Assembly (NCBI RefSeq): GCF_000001735.4
Contig: NC_003070.9
Coordinates: forward strand, 27,451,971-27,515,970
Length of the DNA: 64,000 nucleotides
Source of the DNA: Arabidopsis thaliana
Taxonomy: Eukaryota; Streptophyta; Magnoliopsida; Brassicales; Brassicaceae
Direction: 5' to 3'
The notes under the pieces are model-generated. The model saw only the letters and a list, made by a program, of their open reading frames with translations, was not told where the DNA came from and did not search any database. Position 1 is the stretch's first letter; each line of letters opens with the position of its first letter. Both the position numbers and the translations under genes were made by a program. Of this stretch, positions 11,752 through 23,807 are shown one piece after another.

Positions 11752-12809
11752 AAGTGTTTGTGTTGAAAATGTCATGTGTGGTGTATATAATGGGCCATAA
11801 ATGGGCCGATTATTTGTTCAACGGATGTGTTTGTGTGGAATGTGAGGTGTGTATATAAAACTATGGGCTATAATGGGCTTAGTAATTATTATATAAGGAA
11901 ATCCCTGAAATGATCCGACCCAACTATATATATTTGTTTGCTTTCGGCAGCTATCCCAAATTTATATACTATCGGCACTGAAGTTAATTGATTATTACTC
12001 TTTTCTCTATACTTTCACGTTTCATGAAAAATTTCATGCTTGGATTTTTCTTAATTTTGAAAATTAGAAGTCACTTAAGTTAGATGGAAGTGTTATTGAT
12101 ATTTACAGTATGAGTTCAATTATATGTAAAGTAAAAGTAAACATTCGAATATAAAATAATCTATGTATATCTAGTTAAATTATATATAGATCAGTAGAAA
12201 AATGCTGGCTGTCAAAAATAAAAGTCAGTCCAATTTTTTTGATAGAAACTTGGTGCATCATCTTTCAGCATTTGTTACAAAATTTCTTGAAACCATGAAG
12301 AAAACGAATACACGTATCGTCATTGCAACACCATGAAGAATATTCGTGTCAGATGATTCGAAATACGAATCTGTCTGTATTTGGATATTTGGGACCGCAT
12401 GGCTCACGTGGCTTCTATAAATTTGGATTTGGAACATCAAGAAAACCAATTGTTAATTGCGATTTATGAACTTATAAATTATGATAGATTTGTTAACTAC
12501 TTTCTAGGGTGACAAAACACACGTGAAAAATGAATGACAAAACAGCGTAATATTAGACGAGGTTCATTCTTCAAGAAATTATATAATTATCAAACAAAAC
12601 TCCATAATTCTTCTTTTTCTTCGAATTATCAACCAATGAAGAACTAATAAAAACAAAGATCGCAATCTTCTTGCAATTTCATCGTCATACAATATTAATT
12701 TAGGATAAATTCAATCTTTTTGGAATCGTACGTACTACAAATTATGCATATATGAGGAAGAAGAAACACCACAGTTGTAAATCTTCTTCCTCCACTATTT
12801 CAAAAACGT
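11752..12809. other. Convergent spacer PYL3 / PS2
   Basis: AT-rich region between two 3' ends. It contains an isolated ABRE-like CACGTGGC at 12405-12412 immediately followed by a TATA-like TATAAAT at 12416-12422, without a convincing gene behind it. Otherwise nothing recognised. Confidence 0.5.
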
Positions 12810-14210
12810 CTAACTAGACTGAGACACACGAAGAGCACGAGGCAATATTGGTTCATGATGAACATTATTAATCCCGATAGAGATGGTCTGCATCTTGCAA
12901 TTATTCTCCGCACTAGTCAACATCTTCTCCTTCTCTTCCTCCAATCTAATCTCCTCGATCGTTCCTATCAATATCATCTCCATGCTTTGGCCATCGGTCC
13001 ATTCTCTAATCGCTGCTTTAATCAGCATTGGATTTTGACTAATTAGATCCCATACAGGGAAATTCTTACGTGGCATCACGTAATCTTCAGTGTTTAGTTT
13101 CAAACTTGGACAGTAATCGCCAGCTCCATCTCCTAGATAGATCATTTTCTTCTTCCCTTCTTTAGCTAAAGATTGTTGAATCCTCTCAATGATCAAACCC
13201 TAAATAAATGTAAAAATATGGTTTAATATTAGAAGATAGAAAGGACCAAAGTAGGACAATAGAGATGTCATGTTTTGACTGATTTGTTATAGACCAAAAC
13301 TAATTTTATACCAATGTTTCCCAAACATTTGTCAAAATACTTATTGATAACGCTAATTAAAAGAGATCATATAATTAAATGTAAAAGTACCTTGCACATG
13401 TTAGGAGGGCAAGTGCCACAAGAGCAGCTATGAGGGGATTTAGTGAAGTCGTGGTAGGGAGAGATTTTCAATGTGCCACGTTCATCGACATATCCTGGGT
13501 TCGAGTTGATCTCAGAGAAGAGTTCGCTAATTCCGAGATGTTCAACGATGGTCTCGATGAAAAACATGTTTGCATCGCTCACTATCCTAAGCTCACACCT
13601 GAAACCGAACCCGTAAATATCGGATCAGAAATGGTGGGTTTTGTCTAACATTAGACATATTTTAATAGAAAAAAAATATTGTTAGACATGTAAAATTTGA
13701 TAGTTACAAACAAAAACTAGAAAGAATAATAATGAAGATTATTACCCTAAATCATGTGCAGATTTGATGGCAGGGACGACACGTGGATGAATTGGGATTG
13801 TTCTCAAGACTTGTTTGATCTCCTCAATGGTTTTGCCTTGATCATGAAGCTCCTTCATCATACGGTCCTGTTATTTTATACAATTCCATTTAGGGTTTTA
13901 TTCGATAACAAAATTGCAAGATAACAAAAGCTTTTATAAAGGATTGAAATTGCAAGATAATAATCGAATACAAAACCGAAAAGTTATTCGAAATTTCAAA
14001 AGGAAAATGAGAAAACAGATGAGAGAAGAAGGTAGAACAAACCATGAGTGTGTTCCAAGGCATGGTGGGGAGAAGTTGATTGAACAAATCAGTGAAGCCA
14101 AGTTCATCGATTACCCAATTATCGCTATCAACGTCGATGATGGTCTTGTCGAAGTCGAAAACAACGACAATGTTGTTGTTGTTGTTATTGCTATTGCTAT
14201 TGTAAGCCAT
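12810..14210 (-). CDS. PS2: Phosphate-starvation-induced HAD phosphatase PS2 / PPsPase1 (At1g73010)
   Basis: Four exons: 14043-14210, 13746-13867, 13391-13598, 12810-13199; joined 295 aa. An Asn-rich N-terminus (NSNSNNNNNN) precedes the HAD motif I FDFDKT at about residues 18-23, with the nucleophile and acid Asps. Motif II is in IVSDANMFF, and the metal-binding motif is GDGAGDYCP. It contains the Cys-rich CSCGTCPPNMC segment typical of the plant PHOSPHO1-like group. Family knowledge: a cytosolic phosphatase with reported pyrophosphate specificity, one of the most strongly Pi-starvation-induced Arabidopsis genes; its closest paralogue, At1g17710, acts on phosphoethanolamine and phosphocholine. 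Two P1BS-type sites and a TATA box lie upstream. The exact substrate in vivo cannot be judged from sequence. Confidence 0.95.
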
Positions 14211-14311
14211 GACTCAGGAAATTTCTAAAGAAATTAGTGATTCTAATTGATGGATCTCTCTTTGAGTTCTTGTTGGTTTGTGAATTGAGGAGAATAGAAA
14301 TGTGGTTAGGT

Positions 14312-14319
14312 ATTTATAC
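14312..14319 (-). promoter_or_regulatory. TATA box of PS2
   Basis: Reads TATAAATA on the minus strand, about 105 bp before the PS2 ATG. A TSS near 14285 would be expected. Confidence 0.55.
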
Positions 14320-14587
14320 TAATGAATGGAGAGAAACAATGGGGGATTTTATCGGAGATGCCAATGGAATATTACCTTCAAGGTAACAAAAAAAAGAAGA
14401 ACAAATTAGAATACTTTTGATTTTATTCTGAGAACCGTTGGATTTGATGACGTTTACGGGTCAAACTTGAGTCTTGTAGAGAGATCCAACGGTTGTGAGG
14501 GCTCTGGGGTGATTTCTTGCCTTTTTAGAAGTTTCCTGGTGGGTTTAATAAAAAAGATGAGGAGGAGGTAACGCGGGAATAAGAGAA

Positions 14588-14595
14588 GAATATTC
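14588..14595 (-). promoter_or_regulatory. P1BS-type PHR1 site (proximal)
   Basis: GAATATTC, a perfect palindrome matching GNATATNC, 378 bp upstream of the PS2 start codon. PHR1-family MYB factors bind this element in phosphate-starvation genes. Confidence 0.7.
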
Positions 14596-14972
14596 CGTTA
14601 CCCAAATATATCCTTACTTCAAATAAATAAATATCAAAGAAAATAACTAAAAAGCAGTACTATATCAGATAAAAATTTGATCTACGATTTAAAAGAGAAT
14701 GGAATTTTAGATAATTCAAACCAATATAGTTATAGTTTTAGTAATATATATTCTAGAAACTTTTTTAAAATTGATTGTTATTGTATATATACATAGTTTT
14801 TGTTGGTTTTCTTTTAAAATCTTAACATTGTAGTTAATTCTTTGGCAAAAATGAACTCTTATAACATTATGCTATTTTGAGATTTCTTTATTTTATGTGA
14901 TATGATTATTGGAACTTGATAGGAAGGCACTTGCAAGGAATCGTGAGGGACAGAGATTAACAATAATAAGAA

Positions 14973-14980
14973 GAATATCC
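14973..14980 (-). promoter_or_regulatory. P1BS-type PHR1 site (distal)
   Basis: GAATATCC, matching GNATATNC, 763 bp upstream of the PS2 start. It is the second such site in the same upstream region. Confidence 0.55.
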
Positions 14981-16472
14981 TAATTAAGTAGCAGCCTTTT
15001 TCGGTGGCTACAGGCTTTCATTGTTTACTTTCATCCATTTGATTTCAACACTCATTTTTCCAATTAATTGTACTATAAGAAAACCAGAAGATCATATTTT
15101 ACCAAAAAAAACTGACAGACGGTCCACGGTTTAAGACTGAATTATATATATTTAGCTCTAAAAATTTGACTAATTTCATTTACACAAATTTTGATTAAGA
15201 GCAAAAAGCTTTTGTAACGTATTTGAATACTTAATGAGCACTTCGAATAGCTATGGTGAGTTAAGAAAAAAACAATTAATGTAAAATAAGAAAAACAAAT
15301 AGGTGCGTGTCAATAATCAACAAATGTTGTAGAGAAAAACAGTTGTCAATAAATAGATAAAGTTGGATCCGTGACACTAGAGCAATGGCAAAACCATAAG
15401 CTGCCACCAAATAAAGATCTATAAGAAACACGTTGCCTTGTAATCATAATAACAATAGTATGTGATATACATGACGCGTCAGCTTTCGAAACTTAGCAAA
15501 CGTGATATTCGCATTTGCTTTGAACATTGATAACCATGCATTTTTATTTATTGAGCAAACATTCCCTTCTATTTCGTCATATATTATTCACGTTAAATCA
15601 AGTGTTGTGTTATGACCAAATTACAAGCTATTTTCGTAAACTGTTTAGAATTATGAGTTTTATGGAAGGGTCTCATGTCTAGCCACACTTTTTTTTTTTT
15701 CCATACTTTCTTCTCACGTATCATATGATGATTCATCGATTTCTGAAAGTTAAATGTTATTCCAAACACTACAACATGTTTTACAAATTATAGTTTGACA
15801 CATACACTTATTCGGTAGCCTAACAACACTGACATGATCCGAGAATCGTCATTAGAATATAAGCTCGTGATATTCCTTGTGTCCGTTGATTATATTAGCA
15901 CAAAAAATGAAGAATCCAAAGTTTGATAGAAATTCTCATTTTAGTACACGATTATTTTATATGCGGTTCGTATGCAAAAGCGACACTCGCTGATTTGTGA
16001 TTGTGAAACAGTTTTAAAAAGTAAATTCGTCCTTTTCTATTTGTGACATGCCACGCCATCTATGTCCCATTAAAATCCTAATCGCACTTACTAAAGCTGC
16101 ATGCCAAGTTCCCAAGTATCGTGCGGTCCAATATTCTTCATTTTTTTTTTTTTTTGTCGAAAACGATCCAATATTCTAGGATCTAATAATAATTGGGAAT
16201 TAATACTGTAATAGTTAAACATCTAACGTATACGACATTTTGAAGTGTGTGCTTAGCAAATCTGAAATCACGCGAATTTCTATTAAGTATATCACGCGTA
16301 AACATACATATATTTGAAATTTGAACTGTATTAATATACTTAAGTTTATATCATTACGACAACATTAGAAGTTAAATTAGTAATTCGATCGGTTTAGGAT
16401 GGATAACAACGTAGAACAATAATAAACACTAATCACATTCATATATTTATATGTATTGAAAATTGTGTACTC

Positions 16473-16624
16473 GTATACATAGAAGGATCTAGAAGATATT
16501 GAAGATATGGTAAATATATGTTATTGATATTATAGAGATTTGTATTCATCTAGATTATGAAACACTATAAATATGTAATTAACCTTAACATGTATTCTAG
16601 ATCTTTCTATAGTATATACTTTCT
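16473..16624. repeat. Imperfect terminal inverted repeat, possible MITE remnant
   Basis: The arm at 16480-16494 (TAGAAGGATCTAGAA) pairs with 16595-16609 (TTCTAGATCTTTCTA) at 14 of 15 positions, and similarity continues outward through GTATAC-like sequence with small indels. About 100 bp of AT-rich sequence lies between. No target-site duplication was identified, so an element is only a possibility. Confidence 0.3.
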
Positions 16625-17483
16625 CTAAAGGAAATTCTAAATGATCTTTCTATTATACACCTTTGAGTGACTGCATGCATAGGCCACGACGCTGTGTCTT
16701 TAATACATGACGCGGCGAAAATCAACTAAATCAATCGTCGTCTATGAAATGTTATTGCACCATTTTATTTTGCTGCTCCAATTTTCTCTATTTTATTTTT
16801 TTCAAAAACCTTTTGATGATTTACGTCTCTTTTATGTTTTTTCCCTGTTGCTTACTGTCTCCACTAATTTGACTTTTAGAAAATAAATTATTAGTTTTGC
16901 CAAAAAAAAATTAACTGGTGGTGTTTCTAAATATTATTGTGCTGATTCTTTTCAGTATCATATAATCCTAAAGATCTAATGGATATTAAAATTTAGTAAG
17001 TGGTTATTTTCCTACACTTTTTAAAATTATCCCTTCTAAATTTAAAAGTTTATATTGTTTTTTAAATTGTGATGGTAATTTTGAAAAACAAAACATACAA
17101 CGTGCATGACATTATTGAGAAATGCTCTATATGATAAATTATATATTTTTTATATTAAGTATAGCGATCTCTATTATCTAAATTATAGCATCACAATTCA
17201 CAAATAAAACCGATAATGAAACTACGTCAAAGACAAAAACGTTTAATAATTTGATTAGGTGAAAAGATTTTCAGTAACCTTACCATTCAAAAAAGAATTT
17301 TCCACTAATTTCAAAAGGAGAAAACTGACAAAAATATCCCATCTTTAAAGGTAAAGATTATATCATATCTTTGACACAAAAGAGATAATTATTGTTCTAA
17401 TAATTTCATCTTTATAAGACTTCATCATAATTGTGAAAGTTTCGCGGTCCAAAAAAAACTAGAAAGTTTATTAATTTTTTCTG

Positions 17484-17517
17484 CAACATATGAAATGTTC
17501 GAAACTTTCATATGTTG
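17484..17517. repeat. Perfect 12-bp inverted repeat (hairpin)
   Basis: CAACATATGAAA at 17484-17495 and its exact reverse complement at 17506-17517 enclose a 10-nt loop. It sits about 230 bp beyond the stop of the anoctamin-like gene, so it could be in or near that gene's 3' end. Confidence 0.6.
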
Positions 17518-17743
17518 TTAATGACATGTGGAATTCACTGAAATATAAACATTGGACATAACAAAATCAAATATATATTATAATGATTTCCTCATAAGTT
17601 AACGTGTTATAGACAAAACCGAAGATACAATGTCTTCAAGATATTATCACACAGCTACTATGCACAAAAGGTGGCAACGAAAAATCAAACTGTCACACAA
17701 AAAGTGAGAGCCTTTTGGTGTTCTTTGTTTCTTATCTTTCAGG

Positions 17744-20700
17744 TCAAAAGCGCTCTGAGTCTTGTTGTTGTTCTTGTTCAGGTTTTGTCAAGGAATTAAA
17801 TTCACCAGAAATGCTTCTTAAGAGCTGTTTACAGTACATGTCTTGTGCTTGTGTCACGTTCTTCACACGACTGGCTCTAACCCAAGCAGGCTCTTCAGGG
17901 ACGAGACGAGAGAGTCCAAATTTCAGAAGTAAGAGTACATGTTCCATGATGAGAATTGCGGCGAGTCCCGGTTCAATCTTCCATTTGCCTTCTTGATCAT
18001 ATAAGCATACCAAGAGTGCCGAGTTTGTGCATATGGACATAACTACTAGAAACTGAAACACAGAAGAAAGAAATCACTCAATTCACTCAGATAAAAACAG
18101 TGATATAAAATCGTTATTTTCTTGCTATCCATTGTACCTGCCAGATGTTTAACCAAGCTCCAATTGTTGCAGCAGCACGAGGAAGAGGTCTTCGAAGTGT
18201 CACCAAAAGCTTTAAAGCATTTGTTCTTATTTCCATTACATTGCTCTGTGTAAGACATACATTCAGTTTTCAAGAAAACCAAAAGCTAAGGATGACATTG
18301 AGAAAATAGTACTAGAAGTAACGTTACCACTGCAGCAAGGGCAAAAGCAAGAGGGAAGGCACAAGCAAACATCATAATCATTCCAAACTGCAAAGCCAGC
18401 TCGAGGGAATCTGCAATGCAAAATAAATTTTTAGCTGAGACATTTGCAAGCTACATCAAAACATAACCACAAAAGATCATTGACTTCATAAGTTTTTCTT
18501 ACCATCGAAAAGTCCATCTTCAAGTTCTACCCCAATGCTTGCTGAATATGTAGGCTTGAAATATTCCTTCTCCACTCTTGAGGCTATTTGAATTTTCCCT
18601 GTTGATGATCCATCTTCCATTTTCTTCTTCGTCCTGGAAAAAGGAAGCAGTTATGACATTTCTTGCAAGTTCTAACTTTTGCGCATACGCTTTATAAGCT
18701 GCATAGATGAATAAAGAGCGTACCTAGCTCGATATTTTCGGTAGCTGTACTTAAGATAAGGTAAAGAACCATCCATCAAAGTCCAGAAAACCTGCAGAAA
18801 AATTGTAGTTTAAACATATGCAGGTAACAACATCCTCAAAGGAAAGTTTTTATCACAGCATCTTCTCTCTTTTACCTGTGAGATTATTAACCGTTGGATC
18901 AATACTTGTCGAAGTGTCATGAAGTTTCGATGTAAAAGAACATGATAAAAGATCCCAATATATGTCTGCATAAAATAGAGCCCAAAAACCTGCAATGCCG
19001 AAAATTTCCATAGCAATGATTAGAAAAGAGAAACAGTGACTCTGCAAAACAATGCTTTTCTTACTTTGTAAATCAAGCTGTTAGCTCGGTATTCCACACT
19101 CTCGTTGATTTCTCGGTTTATCAGCTTGACAGATACTTTCCCTCCTAGCCGAGTGAGGTACTGAATGATTAGAAGGTAGATAGCTGTCAATACGTACCTG
19201 AGACCATCATAGAAAATTGTCATGATTGTAACAAAGTTGCTAACACATGGGACTGGTAAAGCTTGTAAACAAAAAAATGAGTAAGCTCTCACTTGATTAT
19301 ATCAGATGTGATAATCTCGAAAATATGAGCATACGCGAGCTCAAATGGAAGTTGGAGGCAGATAATGCTCATGATAACAAGAACATCATTCCTAAACCTC
19401 TTGCGATAAGCAAACCATTCATATCTCTGGTAGGCTTCCTTCTCTTTGGCTCTCTCATTTCCGAGATTCTTAATAAGCTCCTTTGGAAAAGGAAGGGAAC
19501 TCCATTCCATTCCGAGAAATCTATATCCTTGGCTGGGGCCAACTAAACAATTTATCTGCCATCTATTGATAGAGAATTGACACAAAAAAAAGAAATCAGA
19601 AAATAGAAAACAAATCTAAAATTGTTGCAGAATTATGCATCAGTGTAGGAGTTTCCTACCTGGCTAACAAGGCCGCATTTTTACGTTTCCAGAACTGAAG
19701 AAACAAGGCAGCCCAGAGTATTGTGCCCACAAAGAAACTTGGGAGAGCAAGAAACTGCAAGGATCTGATCAAAGAGATAGAAAACAACGCATGATGGATG
19801 TGCCGGCATGTCTATTAGTATTTACTTAAGACCTTGTAACAGAGTTAAGAACTTACCCAAAATCAACCATCTGCACTATAAACCCAAGTAAGGCTGGAAA
19901 TATCAACCATTGCGTATACATTCCCAAGAACGAAAAGTAGACTCCAATCTGTGATTTTTCTATGTTATGAGTTTCATATCAACACCTTTCTGCTACATAA
20001 ATCATATTAATATTTATAAGTGTCTACCTTTGCACCAAAGTAAGAGTAGATCTGATCAATTGGTTGGTTTGTGCAGTTCCACCAATTTAATGCCCAATTT
20101 TGGAGAAGTTCCTTTCTCTTGAGTTCATCTACAACCAAATGTTTTTGTGAGAATTCTTAACCATCTAGAGTCTAGACTCCTTGTAACCCAACAGATATAA
20201 CAGAGTAGCTTACCATGAAGAGGAAACATTTGTTTAATGACGCCCTCTGATTCCAACCTTCGAAGTAATGATTCCCCTGCTGTCCAACAAAACTCTCTGC
20301 CGTCAAGTTTCAGAGTGACATCGTGTCCACCAGAGTTTACCTGTAACTCAAGAGTTCATTTGCTATGTCATAAATCAAGTACACTGTAAACTGACACACT
20401 AACGCAATCAAAATTGAGTTAATAGTTAAATTCACGATAAAGACAGATGTTTTAGAGAGATGGAACTTACAATTCCATAAATAAGATGTTGATAGCACCG
20501 AAAACGTTCAAACCAGCTGAATAATAACCCATCAGGTTGCCGAATGAAAGCCTCAGACCCTTGCATCTCAAAGGGAAGATCAATTCCTGAAGTGAGAGAT
20601 AACCATCAAACTTAAGACAAACACAAAATGAGGAAATATCTGCGATACGAGTAAACAGTAGTATTTACCGAGACGAGTAGGTTTGCGTATATGAAGCTCT

Positions 20701-21211
20701 GCAGCTGCATTGCCCAAGATCTCCGAAGGAGCTGCTACCTAAAGAGATACTTGAATTGCTGTTATCTCAAACATCACTCTCATAATAGCAAAACACTCTT
20801 CAAACGTCAAAGTATTTTACAGATTTAAAGCTAAATAAGGAAAGAAACTTCACTAGATACTTCGTTTAAAGTTCCCAATTTGTTGAATCCTAGACATAAT
20901 ATAGCAAGTTTTATCAAACAAAACTCAATTCTACTTGACTTTCAGATAAGTAATTTTGTATGAAAAATCAAAGACTTTCACACCTGAAAACCCCTATTTG
21001 GTCACAAAATTACAAGTAAATTGGGCAAAGAAAGACCGACCTTGAGAAACTCATGAGCAAGACCGACGACTCTATCAACAACCATCCCTTTCTTCCTTAG
21101 CTCAGTCACCAAAACCTCAACACAGTCTCCTTCTTCTTCTTCCAGAACCCTCTTAGGAACCACCATTGCAACCTCGTGAACAACTCGCTCCTCCCCATTA
21201 CTCCCATTCAT
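17744..21211 (-). CDS. Anoctamin-like (TMEM16/Ist2-type) membrane protein (At1g73020)
   Basis: Fifteen exons, joined 665 aa: 21041-21211, 20669-20738, 20471-20586, 20214-20340, 20028-20128, 19857-19948, 19660-19764, 19293-19562, 19065-19197, 18876-18989, 18724-18791, 18503-18633, 18328-18410, 18138-18245, 17744-18052. I chose the ATG at 21211; the frame is open further upstream but has no ATG there. The soluble N-terminal part is followed by many hydrophobic helices, e.g. [70 protein letters not shown]. The order resembles anoctamins, Ca2+-activated channels or lipid scramblases; plants have one such gene, and its cargo is not shown by sequence. The C-terminus is Gln-rich. For exon 7, only the acceptor before ATCCTTGCAG keeps frame. 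Confidence 0.92.
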
Positions 21212-21967
21212 TTCCAAAAACCCTATCACACAAGCAGAATTTTGAGATTTCTTCTCAGTAGCTGGAAAGCTTCCTTTTTCTAAGATCTGACTCAAAATGC
21301 CCAAATGTGTATTCACCAAAGAATCCACCTTTATTCACTTTTTTTCCTCTGAACTACTTTTCTCCTCTGTAATTAATCTAATTTTCCGGTTTCTGGGCCA
21401 CAAAAGGGGATCAGGGTTTTAAGTCAGAACACTGCAAAAATCAAGAATTCGATTCCAACATTCCACGAAAAGGACCTAATTTACTACGTATCTCTCACGA
21501 ATTTGAATCTTCCATTACTTCAAAAAAACGTTTCTGGGAAATGGAAGAGACAAGACAAAAGCATTTGGGGTTTGAATTTGAAACTTAGATTGAATTTTGG
21601 AAAGAAATTACATGCAAAACAATCCAAAATACTTTAATTTTGCTATGAGTTGGCACGCAGATGATGATTGATCCATCGTGTAAAAAAGAGTGACACATCG
21701 GACGGTGCTGAGTCACTTTTGACACGCGTGCCTTGTGTGTGTGACTGTTTATTATCACCATGATATATAAATCAAACCGGGTAATGACCGACATTTCGAT
21801 TGAACCGGTCAATTCCGATTTTGACTTAGCTTCCTTCCTCCCCTCTTCTTCAAACATCAACGCGTCGAGATATTTTCCCCAAATACAGAGAAACCCTAAA
21901 GTCTCTGTTTTTGAGAATTTTTCTACCGATAGATCCAAGCGAATTGATCTAGAGGAATTGATCCAAC
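21212..21967. other. Divergent promoter, anoctamin-like / CHMP1A
   Basis: Intergenic region with a shared upstream for two divergently transcribed housekeeping-type genes. The part from 21212 to about 21400 is probably 5' UTR of the left gene. No strong TATA box stands out for either gene. Nothing else recognised. Confidence 0.5.
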
Positions 21968-22878
21968 ATGGGTAACACAGATAAGCTGATGAATCAGATA
22001 TTCGATTTGAAATTTACGTCAAAGTCTCTGCAAAGGCAATCAAGGAAGTGTGAGAAGGAAGAGAAAGCAGAGAAATTGAAGGTGAAGAAGGCTATCGAGA
22101 AGGGTAATATGGATGGTGCTCGGATCTACGCTGAGAACGCCATTCGTAAGCGTAGCGAGCAGATGAACTATCTCCGTCTCGCTTCTCGCCTTGACGCTGT
22201 TGTTGCTCGTCTTGATACTCAGGCTAAGATGACCACCATCACCAAATCCATGACCAATATCGTCAAATCCCTTGAGTCTTCTCTTGCCACAGGTATTTCA
22301 TCGTCTGTGAATTATACGAATTATCTTCGATAGGTTGGATATGTATGATCACCATGGTTTATGTTGTATTAGTTAAGAGTTAAGAGATTTGTCCAAAAAA
22401 AAAAAAGTTAAAAGAGTTAAGAGAGGTAATGTAAACTTGAAGGATGATTCTGATTATAGATCAGGAAGGTTTTGTTTATATGGAAATATATGAAAGGTTT
22501 CATCTTTAGTTCATTTGAGCACAAATGTAATTTGATTTCTTGGGGCTGTTTACAATATTGGTTCTTATCTGTTTTCTGTATCCTTCACCAGGGAATCTAC
22601 AGAAGATGTCAGAGACAATGGATTCATTCGAGAAGCAGTTTGTGAACATGGAGGTCCAAGCTGAGTTCATGGAGAATGCTATGGCTGGTTCAACTTCATT
22701 GTCCACTCCAGAAGGCGAAGTCAACAGCCTTATGCAGCAGGTGGCAGATGACTATGGTTTGGAAGTCTCTGTGGGGCTTCCTCAGCCTGCTGGTCATGCC
22801 ATTCCTACTAAGACTGAGGAGAAAGTCGATGAGGATGATTTGTCGAGGAGGCTTGCGGAGCTTAAAGCCAGAGGATAA
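21968..22878 (+). CDS. VPS46.2: ESCRT-III subunit CHMP1A / VPS46.2 (At1g73030)
   Basis: Two exons, 21968-22292 and 22592-22878, joined 203 aa. A highly charged, helical Snf7/CHMP fold: a basic N-terminal helix ([20 protein letters not shown]), then acidic helices. The C-terminal MIT-interacting motif [12 protein letters not shown] at residues 189-200 fits the MIM1 consensus that recruits VPS4 and LIP5. Family knowledge: assembles on endosomes, sorts plasma-membrane proteins such as auxin carriers into multivesicular bodies, and acts redundantly with CHMP1B (At1g17730), the copy from whole-genome duplication. The intron falls after the second core helix in phase 1. Confidence 0.97.
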
Positions 22879-23188
22879 ATGCGCTAACCAACATTCATGC
22901 TTGGATTACCTGCCACTTTGCATGCGATCCTTATCGAATTGTTGCTTCTATTATCCGCAAACACGGGCGTATTTGTGTATATTGCTCACTTTGAAATATG
23001 CTTTGTTTATAACTTTATATAAAAAACCTTCGTGTGTTTTTAGTTTTTACCATTTGAATGATATGCTTTCCTTTTGAGTTGTTCATTAAAGAGTGTTTTG
23101 CTCAGTCACTTTTGGTCTCATGGACTAAGATACATCTAACATCCTTATTTGTAGAGTATAGTTTTACATTCTATGCAAAGGGCTTAAA
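22879..23188. other. Convergent 3' spacer CHMP1A / jacalin lectin
   Basis: A 310-bp region that should hold both 3' UTRs. No feature seen. Confidence 0.5.
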
Positions 23189-23807
23189 TCATGCTACTAT
23201 CCTTGTGAGCCAGTGAATCTTCTTTCGGAGCTTGTTGATCATCTTGGTTGATTTAGGGCGTGATAGATGGAAGCCGATGGAGTCAAGGTACCAGCCACTC
23301 CTACCGTTCATACCAACAATGCGTCCCCCATTGACTGAGAAAGTGAAGGGTGTTCCCTGTTCAACTCCATAAGGTCCATACACTTGTTTATTGCTCTTGA
23401 AGGTCATTGATCTGATTACAGGAGTGCCACTGTTAACCATTGGACAGTAGTAGCCACTCACGCCAGTCAGATACTCCTCTGGGTATTGCAGCTTTATCTG
23501 CAGAAATTCGGTTCATGTAAAAGAAACCAAAATCTGAGGGAGGAAGTTAAAGAGAGACATAATCCAGAGTGATAGAGGAACATACCTCTGATGTTTTGTT
23601 GCCTCCCACACCTCCATGCTTCTCTGACTTTGCGGGTTTACCATTCTTATCGTAGATCACCGAGATGGAGTCAATGCAATGGTCATAAACAAGTCTGATC
23701 TCACGGACACCATCATAAATCCCATCATCCCAAGTGGTTCCTCCATTTCCTCCCCAGGGTCCTACGAACACTGTCAGATTCTTATCACCTTGTTGTTGTT
23801 GATCCAT
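23189..23807 (-). CDS. Single-domain jacalin-like lectin (At1g73040)
   Basis: Two exons, 23586-23807 and 23189-23497, joined 176 aa. One complete mannose-type jacalin domain: GPWGGNGGTTWDDG near the N-terminus, IYDKNGKPAKSEKHGGVGG, and the C-terminal sugar-site motif GMNGRSGWYLDSIGFHL, with the G-x-x-x-D pattern of ligand-binding loops. No signal peptide, so it is probably cytosolic or nuclear like other plant mannose-binding jacalins. Many Arabidopsis relatives carry several tandem domains; this has one plus a basic tail (KMINKLRKKIHW). Ligand and role are unknown; stress or defence roles are common in the family. Confidence 0.92.

Larger units (their letters stand above)
14211..17743. other. 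3.5-kb AT-rich intergenic region
   Basis: Left part is the PS2 promoter (TATA box, two P1BS sites). From about 15.0 to 17.4 kb I find no open frame of note, no tRNA-like structure and no protein homology. It holds a T run at 16139-16155, an RY-like TGCATGCA at about 16671-16680, a loose inverted repeat at 16473-16624 and a perfect 12-bp hairpin at 17484-17517. It may contain decayed transposon sequence that I cannot name. Confidence 0.5.

Noticed and set aside
13890-14228. Plus-strand frame opposite the first PS2 exon
   Set aside because: It is the complement of the Asn-repeat and HAD motif codons and has no independent support.
21212-21328. N-terminal extension of the anoctamin-like protein
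   Set aside because: The frame is open upstream of 21211 but begins with GTG, not ATG. Starting at 21211 gives the 665-residue length I recall for this protein.
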